Positions 1 to 6,865 of a stretch of DNA of 36,588 nt are shown here, piece by piece. Below the pieces are notes generated by a model. The model searched no databases, was not told the DNA's origin, and was given only the letters and a program-made list of their open reading frames with translations. A program made the position numbers and the translations under genes. This DNA is from an uncultured Frankiales bacterium (GTDB lineage: Bacteria > Actinomycetota > Actinomycetes > Mycobacteriales > SCTD01), in assembly GCA_946479905.1 (NCBI GenBank), contig CAMLIA010000020.1, positions 1-36,588 of the forward strand, in the 5' to 3' direction. Positions within the stretch are counted from its first letter, which is position 1, and every line of letters starts with the position of its first letter.

Positions 1-333
1 GAGGAAGAAGTCGCAGGTGTCGATGATCTCCTGCACCTCGCCGAGCGCCTCGGCGCGCGGCTTGCCGACCTCGCGGGTGACGAGGGCGGCCAGGGCCTCC
101 TTGTTCGCCTCCACCAGCCGGCCGACCTGCGCGATCACCCGACCCCGCACCGGAGCGGGAGTCTCCGCCCAGGCCCGCTGGGCCTCGGCGGCGGCGCGGA
201 AGGCGTCCACGACCTGGTCGGCGGACGCCAGCGAGACCTCCGCCACGACGTCGTCGAGCTGCGCCGGGTTCGTCGAGGTGATGCTGCCGGCGGCACCGGC
301 GACACCCGCGCCGGCGATGAAGGACGTGATCAT
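1..333 (-). CDS. Aldehyde dehydrogenase, ALDH7-like (probable L-piperidine-6-carboxylate/aminoadipate semialdehyde dehydrogenase), N-terminal part
   Basis: Only the first 111 codons lie in the window; the gene runs off the left edge. Visible family features are an NPA motif near residue 22, the stretch RAWAETPAPVRG, EVGKPRAEA and GEVQEIIDTCDFF, which are typical of the N-terminal NAD-binding region of aldehyde dehydrogenases, with GEVQEIID resembling the ALDH7/piperideine-6-carboxylate group. The catalytic Cys and Glu are outside the window. The start ATG overlaps the stop of the upstream lysine 6-transaminase gene as ATGA, so the two are translationally coupled. Lysine 6-transaminase makes aminoadipate semialdehyde (cyclic piperideine-6-carboxylate), which this enzyme would oxidise to 2-aminoadipate. 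The substrate is inferred from context; the ALDH family itself is secure. Confidence 0.9.
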   Translation of the reverse strand, partial: MITSFIAGAGVAGAAGSITSTNPAQLDDVVAEVSLASADQVVDAFRAAAEAQRAWAETPAPVRGRVIAQVGRLVEANKEALAALVTREVGKPRAEALGEVQEIIDTCDFFL

Positions 334-1652
334 GGGAGGAGCCTCTCCAAGGTGCGGTCGACGGCGGCTACACCCGCCTCGAGCTCGGTCTCGCTCACGG
401 TCAGGGCCGGGCGGAACCGGACGCTGCGGGTGCCGCAGCCGAGCAGCAGGACGTGCTCGTCGTCGCGGAGCGAGGCCAGCACGGCGTCCCGGATCTCCTT
501 GCTGGGCAGGGAGAACGCGCACATCAGACCACGTCCCCGCACCTCGGTCACGGCCTCGTGCCGGGTGGCCAGCTGGCGCAGCAGCCCCAGCAGGTAGTCC
601 CCGGCGACGCCCGCCCGCCCGATCAGGCCGTCGGCCTCCATCACCTCGAGGACGCGCCGGGCCCGGACCATGTCGACGAGCGAGCCGCCCCAGGTGGAGT
701 TGATCCGGCTCGACACCCGGAAGACGTTGTCGGGGACGTCGTCCACGCGACCACCGGCCATCAGCCCGCACACCTGCGTCTTCTTGCCGAACGCCACGAC
801 GTCCGGCTGAACGCCGAGCTGCTGGTACGCCCAGGCCGTACCCGTCAGACCGCACCCCGTCTGCACCTCGTCGAGCACGAGGAGGGCGTCGAACTCGCGG
901 CACAGCGCCTGCATCCCCTGCAGGAACTGCGGGCGGAAGTGGTGGTCGCCGCCCTCGCCCTGGATGGGCTCCATGATGAAGCAGGCGATGTCGTGGCGGT
1001 GCGCCTCGAAGGCCGCCCGGGCTGCCGCCAGCGCCTCGGCCTCCCGGCTCTCGACGTCGTACCCGCCGGCCAGGTAGGGCGCGGGGATCCGCGGCCAGTC
1101 GAACTTCGGGAACCGGTCGACCTTCACCGGGTCGGTGTTGGTGAGCGACAGGGTGTAGCCGCTCCGGCCGTGGAAGGCCTCCCGCAGGTGCAGCACCCGG
1201 GATCCGGGTACGGCGATCCCGCGCGCCTCGTTCCAGCGGCTCTTCCAGTCGAAGGCGACCTTCAGCGCGTTCTCGACGGCGAGCGCGCCACCCTCCACGA
1301 AGAACAGGTGGGGGAGCGCGGGGTCGCCCAGGACGCGGGCGAAGGTCTCGACGAAGCGCGCCATCGCGACCGTGTAGACGTCGGAGTTGCTCGGCTTGTT
1401 ACGGGCCGCCTCGAGCAAGTCGGCGGTGAACGCGGGGTCGTCCACGAGCGCCGGGTGGTTCATGCCGAGCGCGGACGAGGCGAAGAAGGTGAACAGGTCC
1501 AGGTAGGTCGTGCCGTCCCGCGCGTCGACCAGTCGTGACCCGGTGGAGGCCGTCAGGTCGAGCACCATGTCGAGACCGTCGACGAGCAGGTGCCGGCCGA
1601 GCACCTCGTGCACCTGGCCGGAGGCGAGCTGCGGCGTGCTGATCGTCGTCAT
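330..1652 (-). CDS. lat: L-lysine 6-transaminase
   Basis: A 440-residue class III (fold type I) PLP aminotransferase. It transfers the epsilon-amino group of lysine to 2-oxoglutarate, giving aminoadipate 6-semialdehyde. Recognisable parts are the N-terminal LVDARDGTTYLDLFTFFASSALG, NKPSNSDVYT, FVEGGALAVENALKVAFDWK, HGRSGYTLSLTNT, the PLP-contacting LVLDEVQTGCG and the probable Schiff-base lysine in VVAFGKKTQVCG (about residue 290). NKPSNSD and GKKTQVCG are characteristic of Lat rather than of ornithine or GABA aminotransferases. The length is normal for the family. The start is the ATG at 1652. A TAGCCT hexamer lies 6 nt upstream, suggesting a leaderless transcript. The 3-prime end overlaps the dehydrogenase gene by 4 bp. 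The product can feed lysine degradation or, in some actinomycetes, beta-lactam precursor supply; nothing here suggests a beta-lactam cluster. Confidence 0.95.
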   Translation of the reverse strand: MTTISTPQLASGQVHEVLGRHLLVDGLDMVLDLTASTGSRLVDARDGTTYLDLFTFFASSALGMNHPALVDDPAFTADLLEAARNKPSNSDVYTVAMARFVETFARVLGDPALPHLFFVEGGALAVENALKVAFDWKSRWNEARGIAVPGSRVLHLREAFHGRSGYTLSLTNTDPVKVDRFPKFDWPRIPAPYLAGGYDVESREAEALAAARAAFEAHRHDIACFIMEPIQGEGGDHHFRPQFLQGMQALCREFDALLVLDEVQTGCGLTGTAWAYQQLGVQPDVVAFGKKTQVCGLMAGGRVDDVPDNVFRVSSRINSTWGGSLVDMVRARRVLEVMEADGLIGRAGVAGDYLLGLLRQLATRHEAVTEVRGRGLMCAFSLPSKEIRDAVLASLRDDEHVLLLGCGTRSVRFRPALTVSETELEAGVAAVDRTLERLLP

Positions 1653-1728
1653 GGACGTAGGCTAACGGGAGATCGTCCGGTCAGCGATAGCCGACACGGG
1701 CGATCTTCCAGGGGCTACCGTCACCCCG
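1653..1728. promoter_or_regulatory. Divergent promoter region between lat and the amidohydrolase gene
   Basis: This 76-bp gap separates two divergently transcribed genes. On the minus strand TAGCCT (1664-1659) ends 6 nt before the lat ATG. On the plus strand TACCGT (1716-1721) ends 7 nt before the amidohydrolase ATG. Both fit the TANNNT minus-10 element of leaderless actinobacterial promoters, and no Shine-Dalgarno sequence precedes either start. Minus-35 elements are not clear. This is a motif-based inference. Confidence 0.45.
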
Positions 1729-3261
1729 ATGACGACCGTCCTGTTCCGCCGCGGTCGGGTGCACACCCCGAACGACCCGCACGCCACGGCGCTGCTCGTC
1801 GACGGCCGGCGCATCGCGTGGGTCGGCCAGGAGGCCGACGCCCCGCTCGCCGACCGCACGGTGGACCTCGCCGGGGGCTGGTTGGCCCCTGCCTTCGTCG
1901 ACGCGCACGTGCACGCCACCAGCACCGGCCTCGCCCTCACCGGCCTCGACCTGACGGGGACGACGTCGCTCGCCCAGGCGCTGCGGCTCGTCGCCGACCA
2001 CTGCCGGCGGGCCCGCGGCGGGGTCGTGCTCGGGACCGGCTGGGACGAGACGGCGTGGCCGGAGCGTCGGCCCCCGACGGCAGCCGAGCTCGACCGCGCC
2101 TCGTACGGCGGGGTCGTCTACCTGGCACGGACCGACGTGCACTCGGCCGTGGCGAGCAGCGCCCTGCTGGCGGCCGTACCGGAGGCCCGCGGCGCCGCCG
2201 GCTGGGCCGGTGACGGGCTGGTGCGGCAGGACGCCCATCACCTGGTGCGCCGTGCCGCGCAGCAGGCGATCACCCCGCCGCAGCGCAGGGCCACCCAGCG
2301 CGCCGCTCTGGACGAGGCGGCCCGGCTCGGGATCGCCGGCGTGCACGAGTGCGGAGGACCGGACATCAGCGGCGAGGAGGACTTCGTCGCTCTGCTCGCG
2401 CTCGAGCACCCCGTCGCGCGCACCGGCTACTGGGGCGAGCTCGGAGCGGTCGACAAGGCCCGCGAGCTGGGGGCCCACGGGGCAGCCGGCGACCTGTTCG
2501 TCGACGGCGCGGTCGGCAGCCGGACCGCGTGCCTGTCCGAGGAGTACGCCGACGCCCCCGGGCACGGCCACGGCTACCTCGATCGTGAGCAGGTCGCCGA
2601 CCACGTCGTCGCCTGCACCCGGGCGGGGATGCAGGCCGGCTTCCACGCCATCGGCGACGAGGCCGTGGCGCGGGTGGTCGACGGGCTGCGCGCCGCCGCG
2701 GACGCCCTCGGCACGGCGGCGGTGCGGGCAGCCCGGCACCGCGTGGAGCACCTCGAGATGGTGACCCCGGAGCAGCTCGCCGTGCTGGCGGACCTCGGTG
2801 TGGTCGCGAGCGTCCAGCCCGTGTTCGACGCCCGGTGGGGCGGCCCGGCCGGGATGTACGTCCAGCGCCTCGGGGCTCAGCGCGCCGCCGGCATGAACCC
2901 GTTCGCGGCGATGGCCGCGGCGGGCGTCGCGCTCGCCCTGGGCTCCGACAGCCCGGTCACGGCCCTCGACCCCTGGGGCGCCGTCCGCGCAGCCGTGCGG
3001 CACCGCACGCAAGGCTCAGGGCTGGACGTCGCCGCCGCCTTCGCGGCGCACACCCGAGGCGGCTGGCACGCCGCGCGCGAGGACCCCGGCGGGCTGCTGG
3101 TCCCCGGCGCCCCGGCGACCTTCGCGGTGTGGGACAGCACCGGGCTGCCCGACCTCGAGGCTCCCGACCCGGTCTGCCAGCGGCTCGTCGTGGCGGGGCA
3201 GGACGCCTGGACGATCGCGTCGCAAGGGCCAAACGGAGCAATCTCGGGCCACTCGGGATGA
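1729..3261 (+). CDS. Amidohydrolase family protein (YtcJ-like, amidohydrolase 3)
   Basis: A 510-residue metal-dependent hydrolase of the amidohydrolase superfamily. Visible motifs in order are the N-terminal beta-sandwich strand with GRRIAWVG, the metal-binding FVDAHVHAT (HxH near residue 62), GTGWDETAWPE, DLFVDGAVGSRTACLSEEYAD, AGFHAIGDEAV, the RHRVEHLEM histidine motif, LGSDSPV near residue 407 with a probable catalytic Asp, and a C-terminal beta-sandwich return. This pattern is that of YtcJ-like enzymes annotated as N-substituted formamide deformylase or exoenzyme regulatory protein; the substrate cannot be read from sequence. It is probably cytoplasmic, with no signal peptide. It is monocistronic: a 359-bp gap follows. 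It is divergent from lat, so a link with lysine catabolism is possible but unproven. Confidence 0.92.
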   Translation: MTTVLFRRGRVHTPNDPHATALLVDGRRIAWVGQEADAPLADRTVDLAGGWLAPAFVDAHVHATSTGLALTGLDLTGTTSLAQALRLVADHCRRARGGVVLGTGWDETAWPERRPPTAAELDRASYGGVVYLARTDVHSAVASSALLAAVPEARGAAGWAGDGLVRQDAHHLVRRAAQQAITPPQRRATQRAALDEAARLGIAGVHECGGPDISGEEDFVALLALEHPVARTGYWGELGAVDKARELGAHGAAGDLFVDGAVGSRTACLSEEYADAPGHGHGYLDREQVADHVVACTRAGMQAGFHAIGDEAVARVVDGLRAAADALGTAAVRAARHRVEHLEMVTPEQLAVLADLGVVASVQPVFDARWGGPAGMYVQRLGAQRAAGMNPFAAMAAAGVALALGSDSPVTALDPWGAVRAAVRHRTQGSGLDVAAAFAAHTRGGWHAAREDPGGLLVPGAPATFAVWDSTGLPDLEAPDPVCQRLVVAGQDAWTIASQGPNGAISGHSG

Positions 3262-3289
3262 AGGCGAGAACGTGTTCTCAACGACGCGC

Positions 3290-3361
3290 CGTGAGCGGTT
3301 GACAGGGCCGAGGTTCGCGTCTGTATCTTCCGTGCCTGCTAGTCACGGACAACCGCTCACG
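3290..3361. repeat. Perfect 11-bp inverted repeat flanking a promoter-like sequence
   Basis: CGTGAGCGGTT (3290-3300) and AACCGCTCACG (3351-3361) are exact reverse complements separated by 50 bp. The last two bases of the left arm are the first two of a TTGACA hexamer (3299-3304). The repeat therefore brackets the putative promoter, like paired operator half-sites, rather than forming a hairpin wholly inside the transcript. Seen directly in the sequence; the function is inferred. Confidence 0.6.
3299..3329 (+). promoter_or_regulatory. Putative sigma-70 type promoter in the 3262-3620 gap
   Basis: TTGACA at 3299-3304 and TATCTT at 3324-3329 are separated by 19 bp, slightly long but workable. 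A start near 3336 would leave a 280-nt leader before lnt or produce a separate small RNA. No open reading frame of convincing codon usage follows immediately. Confidence 0.45.
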
Positions 3362-3590
3362 CCCGGCTGTCCCGACGCCCCCGCTGCGGACCGAGAACAG
3401 CACGGAAGTCCAGCCGCAGCAGGGGATTCGGGGCACCGGAGGTCTTTGGGGGACGGTGGCGGGTCCAGGGGGGTTTGACCGAATACGACGAACGACCCGG
3501 GCACAAGCTCGGTGAGCCAGTAGACAACAGCACGACGTCGCGAGCCACGCGCCGCCGGGTTGGTCCGAAGGCTCACCGAGCTTTCGCTCG
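3336..3590 (+). ncRNA. Candidate structured RNA (small RNA or long 5-prime leader of lnt)
   Basis: There is no gene between 3262 and 3620. Downstream of the promoter-like TTGACA/TATCTT pair the sequence folds well on paper. GCTGCGG (3383-3389) pairs with CCGCAGC (3414-3420), is extended by the C-run at 3378-3382 with GGGG at 3422-3425, then CCCGA (3371-3375) with TCGGG (3428-3432). CACCG/CGGTG forms a further short stem around 3434-3457. A perfect 14-bp pair closes the region (3505-3518 with 3570-3583). I do not recognise it as RNase P RNA, tmRNA, SRP RNA or a known riboswitch. It could be a small RNA or a regulatory leader. Strand and ends are inferred from the promoter-like sequence. Confidence 0.35.
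3505..3583. repeat. Perfect 14-bp inverted repeat upstream of lnt
   Basis: AAGCTCGGTGAGCC (3505-3518) and GGCTCACCGAGCTT (3570-3583) are exact reverse complements with a 51-nt loop. A 14-bp perfect match at this distance is unlikely by chance. The right arm is followed by TCGCTCG, not a T-run, so it is not a standard intrinsic terminator. The arms share the GTGAGC/GCTCAC core with the inverted repeat at 3290-3361. Confidence 0.7.
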
Positions 3591-3608
3591 TCCGGGGTCG
3601 GTCCCGCC

Positions 3609-3614
3609 TAGGGT
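3609..3614 (+). promoter_or_regulatory. Minus-10 element for a leaderless lnt transcript
   Basis: TAGGGT ends 6 nt before the GTG start of lnt, and no Shine-Dalgarno sequence is present. The same TAGGGT-N6-start arrangement occurs before the bifunctional nuclease gene (19630-19635) and pgsA (26720-26725). Inference from motif and spacing. Confidence 0.45.
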
Positions 3615-3620
3615 GAACGG

Positions 3621-5054
3621 GTGCGAGCCCGCCTGGTCGTCGCGGTCCTGTCGGGCCTGCTGCTGGACGTGGCGTTCCCTCCGCACCACCTCTGGTGGCT
3701 CGCGCCGGTGGCCGTCGCCCTGCTCACGAACACCCTGCGCGGCCGCACCCTGCGGCAGGGCGCCCTGCTCGGTTGGGTGCACGGGCTGGCCTTCTTCGGG
3801 ACGATGCTCGTCTGGACCGGCACCATCGCCGGGCCGCTCGCCTGGATCGCGCTGACCCTGCTCGAGTCGCTGTTCACCGCCGTGCTCGGGGTCGCCCTGA
3901 CCGCCGTGCTCCGGCTGCCGGCGTGGCCGCTGTGGGCGGCTGCGGCCTGGGTCGGTGAGGAGGCGCTGCGGGACCGGTTGCCGTTCGGCGGCTTTCCCTG
4001 GGGACGCCTCGCGTTCAGCCAGGGGCACACCCCGCTGACGCCGCTGGCGTCGTGGGGCGGGGCGCCGCTGGTGACCCTCGCCGTCGCCGCGCTGGCCGCT
4101 CTTCTCGTCCGCGCCCCGGGGCGCGCCGTGCTGCTCGGGCCGGCCCTGGTGGTCCTGGCGCTCAGCACTCCCGTGCCGACCGGCGGCCAGCCCGTCGACG
4201 TGGGTGTCGTGCAGGGGAACGTGCCACGGATCGGACTGGAACGGCCCGACCAGGTGTCGCAGGTCCTCGCCAACCACGTGGCGGCGACCCATCAGCTCGC
4301 CCGCGACGTCCGGGAGGGGACGCAGCCCGCACCGCAGCTGGTCATCTGGCCGGAGAACGCCAGCGACCTCGACCCCTACACCGACGTGCGGGCGGCGGCG
4401 GACATCAGCGGTGCGGTCACCGACGTCGGCGTGCCGGTGCTCGTGGGCGCGGTCACGGACGGCCCCGGGCGGTTCGTGAGCAACCGCGGCATCGTGTGGG
4501 ACCCGGTGACCGGGCCGGGCTCGTCGTACGTCAAGCGCCATCCCGTGCCGTTCGGCGAGTACATCCCGTTCCGCTCCCTGGTGCGGGCCGTCACCAAGAA
4601 GGTGGACCTGGTGCCGCACGACTTCGCGCGGGGGAGGGGACCGGGGGTGCTGACGGTCGGGCCGGCCACGGTCGCCGACGTGATCTGCTTCGAGATCGCC
4701 TACGACGGGGTGGTGCGCGACGCCGTCCGGGGAGGCGGCAGGCTGTTGGTCGTGCAGACCAACAACGCCACCTTCGGCCGGAGCGGGGAGACCACCCAGC
4801 AGCTCGCCATGAGCCGGCTCCGGGCCGTGGAGCTGGGCCGGGCCGTGGTGGTCGCGGCGACCAGCGGGGAGTCGGCCGTCATCGCGCCGGACGGCCGGGT
4901 GCAGCACCGCACGCGGCTCTTCACGCGCGACGTGACGGTGCAACGCGTCGTGCTCCGCTCTGGCAGCACGGTCGCGACCCGGGTCGGCGCCTGGCCCGAG
5001 CTGGCCCTGTCGCTGCTGGCGCTCGGGGCCGTCGTCGTGGGCGTGCGCCGATGA
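3621..5054 (+). CDS. lnt: Apolipoprotein N-acyltransferase
   Basis: This 477-residue membrane enzyme N-acylates the diacylglyceryl-cysteine of lipoproteins. The first 190 or so residues form several hydrophobic segments, starting with an FPPHHLWWLAPVAVALL-type helix. A periplasmic-side carbon-nitrogen hydrolase (nitrilase) domain begins at VGVVQGNV. The catalytic triad is visible: Glu245 in IWPENAS, Lys305 in YVKRHPVPFGEY and Cys356 in DVICFEIAYD. A last hydrophobic helix follows near the C-terminus. Length and layout match the family. GTG at 3621 is chosen because the hydrophobic segment starts immediately and a TAGGGT box sits 6 nt upstream. The stop overlaps the mannosyltransferase start (ATGA). 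In M. tuberculosis the two proteins are fused (Ppm1); here they are separate but coupled. Confidence 0.95.
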   Translation: MRARLVVAVLSGLLLDVAFPPHHLWWLAPVAVALLTNTLRGRTLRQGALLGWVHGLAFFGTMLVWTGTIAGPLAWIALTLLESLFTAVLGVALTAVLRLPAWPLWAAAAWVGEEALRDRLPFGGFPWGRLAFSQGHTPLTPLASWGGAPLVTLAVAALAALLVRAPGRAVLLGPALVVLALSTPVPTGGQPVDVGVVQGNVPRIGLERPDQVSQVLANHVAATHQLARDVREGTQPAPQLVIWPENASDLDPYTDVRAAADISGAVTDVGVPVLVGAVTDGPGRFVSNRGIVWDPVTGPGSSYVKRHPVPFGEYIPFRSLVRAVTKKVDLVPHDFARGRGPGVLTVGPATVADVICFEIAYDGVVRDAVRGGGRLLVVQTNNATFGRSGETTQQLAMSRLRAVELGRAVVVAATSGESAVIAPDGRVQHRTRLFTRDVTVQRVVLRSGSTVATRVGAWPELALSLLALGAVVVGVRR

Positions 5055-5782
5055 GCCTCGGGTCCGTCCTGGTCATCGTCCCGACGTACAACGAGCGGGA
5101 GAACCTGGAGCTCATCGCTGCCCGGCTGCACGAGGCCGTCCCTGCGGCGCACCTGCTGGTGGTCGACGACAACAGCCCGGACGGCACGGGCAAGATCGCT
5201 GACGAGCTCGCGGCGACCTCTGACTGGGCGCACGTCCTGCACCGCACCGGCAAGCAGGGCCTCGGCGCGGCGTACGTCGCCGGGTTCGGGTGGGCGCGCG
5301 AGCACGGGTACGACGTGGTCGTCGAGATGGACGCCGACGGCTCGCACGCGCCCGAGCAGCTGCCACGGCTGCTCGCGGCCCTGGAGAACGCCGATCTCGT
5401 GCTCGGGAGCCGGTGGGTCGACGGGGGGCAGGTCGTGAACTGGCCCAAGTCGAGGGAGCTGCTGAGCCGCGGGGGCAACCTGTGGACGCGCCTGGCGCTC
5501 GGCCTCCCGCTGAGGGACGCGACCGGGGGCTATCGCGCGTACCGCCGGGTGGTGCTCGACGAGGTGCTGGCGCGGGACGTCGCCAGCCAGGGCTACTGCT
5601 TCCAGGTGGACCTGGCGTGGCAGATCTGGCAGGCCGGCCACCGGGTCGTGGAGGTGCCCATCACGTTCGTGGAGCGCGAGCGCGGCGAGTCGAAGATGAG
5701 CCGGGCGATCGTGCTGGAGGCGCTGTGGCGCGTCACCCTGTGGGGTGTGACGAGCCGGCGCTCGCACCGGCGGGTGACCTGA
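5051..5782 (+). CDS. Polyprenol-phosphate mannosyltransferase (dolichol-phosphate-mannose synthase type, GT2)
   Basis: A 243-residue GT-A glycosyltransferase. It transfers mannose from GDP-mannose to polyprenyl phosphate, supplying lipid-linked mannose for lipoglycans and protein O-mannosylation. Motifs: VIVPTYNERENL at the N-terminus, VVDDNSPDGTG, a VVEMDADGSHAPEQLP segment carrying the DxD metal site near residue 95, LVLGSRWVDGG, TGGYRAYRR and the C-terminal FVERERGESKMS. This is the pattern of catalytic Ppm1/DPM1 domains. There is no C-terminal membrane region, so it may rely on the neighbouring Lnt for membrane attachment, as proposed for split Ppm1 systems. Start ATG at 5051 overlaps lnt by 4 bp; the stop overlaps the fxsA ATG by 1 bp (TGATG). 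A longer upstream in-frame reading frame is only a shadow of lnt. Confidence 0.95.
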   Translation: MSLGSVLVIVPTYNERENLELIAARLHEAVPAAHLLVVDDNSPDGTGKIADELAATSDWAHVLHRTGKQGLGAAYVAGFGWAREHGYDVVVEMDADGSHAPEQLPRLLAALENADLVLGSRWVDGGQVVNWPKSRELLSRGGNLWTRLALGLPLRDATGGYRAYRRVVLDEVLARDVASQGYCFQVDLAWQIWQAGHRVVEVPITFVERERGESKMSRAIVLEALWRVTLWGVTSRRSHRRVT

Positions 5783-6210
5783 TGCCGCTGCTGCTGCTCC
5801 TGCTGTTCGTGGTCGTCCCGATCGTGGAGATCTACGTGATCGTCCAGGTGGGGGAGGCGATCGGGGTCGTCCCGACGCTCGCGCTGCTGATCGCCGACGC
5901 GGTGATCGGGACGTGGCTGTTCCGGCGGGAGGGGCGCCGCGCCTGGGAGGCGCTGCGCCAGGCGCTGGGCGAGCACCGGGTACCGACCAGGGAGGTCGCC
6001 GACGGCGCGCTCATCGTGGTCGGCGGTGCGCTCATGCTGGCGCCGGGCTTCGTCACCGACGGGGTCGGGCTGCTCTGCGTGCTGCCCCCCACGAGGGCGT
6101 TCCTGCGCCGGCTGCTCACCGGCTGGGTCGGCCGACGCCTGCTGGTGGCACCCCGTCCGCGGCGCCGCGGCACCCCCGACGTCATCGAGGGCGAGATCGT
6201 CGACGAGTGA
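5782..6210 (+). CDS. fxsA: FxsA family membrane protein
   Basis: A 142-residue small membrane protein. It has an N-terminal hydrophobic stretch of leucines (MPLLLLLLFVVVPIVEIYVI), the family signature around GVVPTLALLIADAVIGTWLFRREG split over two helices, then ALIVVGGALMLAPGFVTDGVGLLCVLPPTR, and a basic C-terminal tail ending in VIEGEIVDE. E. coli FxsA was first noted for relieving F-plasmid exclusion of phage T7; its normal role is not known. Length is typical. It is the last gene of the lnt operon, overlapping the previous stop by 1 bp, and converges on rbpA with an 18-bp gap that contains a hairpin. Confidence 0.9.
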   Translation: MPLLLLLLFVVVPIVEIYVIVQVGEAIGVVPTLALLIADAVIGTWLFRREGRRAWEALRQALGEHRVPTREVADGALIVVGGALMLAPGFVTDGVGLLCVLPPTRAFLRRLLTGWVGRRLLVAPRPRRRGTPDVIEGEIVDE

Positions 6211-6224
6211 CCCGGACGCGGGTC
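6209..6224. terminator. Hairpin between convergent fxsA and rbpA
   Basis: GACCCG-GACG-CGGGTC forms a perfect 6-bp stem with a 4-nt loop exactly between the two convergent stop codons. No T-run follows on either strand, which is common for high-GC terminators. It could act in both directions. Confidence 0.5.
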
Positions 6225-6228
6225 CGGC

Positions 6229-6627
6229 TCAGGCGCTCTTGCGCCGGGTCTTGCGCTCCGCGGCCTGCTGCGCCTTGAGCTGCGCCTTCACCGCGCCCTG
6301 CTGCTCGTGCAGCGCCGCCAGCCGCTCGGCGAGGACCTCCTCGAGCTCGGCGAGGGTCCGGCGCTCGAGCAGCATGTCCCAGTGCGTGCGGGCGGGCTTG
6401 ACCGCCTTGGCCTCGGGCTGCTCCACGTCGCGGCGCAGGGCTTCCGACCCGCAGACCCGGCACTCCCAGGTGGGCGGGATGTCGGCCTCGGCGGCGAACG
6501 GGACGGTCGTCTCGTGCCCGGCGGCGCAGTCGTACGCGGTGAAGGCGCGGGGAGCGAACTCGGTGTGCCGGTCGCTCTCGTAGCTCACCGACCCGAGGCG
6601 GCTGCCTCGCAGCACACGGTCACTCAT
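6229..6627 (-). CDS. rbpA: RNA polymerase-binding protein RbpA
   Basis: A 132-residue actinobacterial transcription factor that binds the principal sigma factor and the RNA polymerase beta-prime subunit and stabilises the open complex. Features in order are an N-terminal tail (MSDRVLRGSRLGSVSYESDR), a core domain with a Cys/His cluster (YDCAAGHE, then WECRVCG), a basic linker, and the sigma-interaction helix KPARTHWDMLLERRTLAELE. The C-terminus carries an extra Lys/Arg/Gln-rich helical extension of about 30 residues. ATG at 6627 is chosen over an in-frame start further upstream because GGAGG sits just before it and homologues begin MSDR. A SigR-type promoter lies 50 bp upstream, matching the thiol-stress control of rbpA known in Streptomyces. 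Confidence 0.96.
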   Translation of the reverse strand: MSDRVLRGSRLGSVSYESDRHTEFAPRAFTAYDCAAGHETTVPFAAEADIPPTWECRVCGSEALRRDVEQPEAKAVKPARTHWDMLLERRTLAELEEVLAERLAALHEQQGAVKAQLKAQQAAERKTRRKSA

Positions 6628-6678
6628 GGGGGCCTCCGAAACGCACCGGTTCACAGCTAGGGGGTGGGTGTCCTGATC

Positions 6679-6704
6679 AACGACCGGACGCTCGGAAGGA
6701 TTCC
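6679..6704 (-). promoter_or_regulatory. SigR/SigH-type (thiol-oxidative stress) promoter of rbpA
   Basis: On the minus strand GGAAT (6704-6700) is followed after exactly 18 nt by GTT (6681-6679), the known GGAAT-N18/19-GTT consensus of SigR (Streptomyces) and SigH (Mycobacterium). The expected start is near 6672, giving a leader of about 45 nt with a GGAGG ribosome site. rbpA is a documented SigR target in S. coelicolor, which supports the call. Confidence 0.7.
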
Positions 6705-6865
6705 CCGCCCTGCGCGTGACACCTGCCTGCCGGAGGTGACCGTTGTCGCTACATGTCCGTTTCCTCCCGGTTCACGGGGTCGACAGGCTCAGGGTGGCGG
6801 GGGAGAGTGCCGACCTCAGGAGCACCAGAGGACCCACGCACCCCAGGTGTCCCAGGAGGACCCCC

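Noticed and set aside
3475..3855. 126-codon open frame starting upstream of lnt
   Set aside because: Overlaps lnt in another frame, Ser/Arg/Cys-rich, no ribosome site or homology.
6660..6865. Possible c-di-AMP (ydaO) riboswitch before the NlpC/P60 gene, suggested by the G-rich GGTGGCGGGGGAGAG stretch
   Set aside because: The conserved GCCGAATCC and GGGGTTAATC blocks of the ydaO aptamer are absent.
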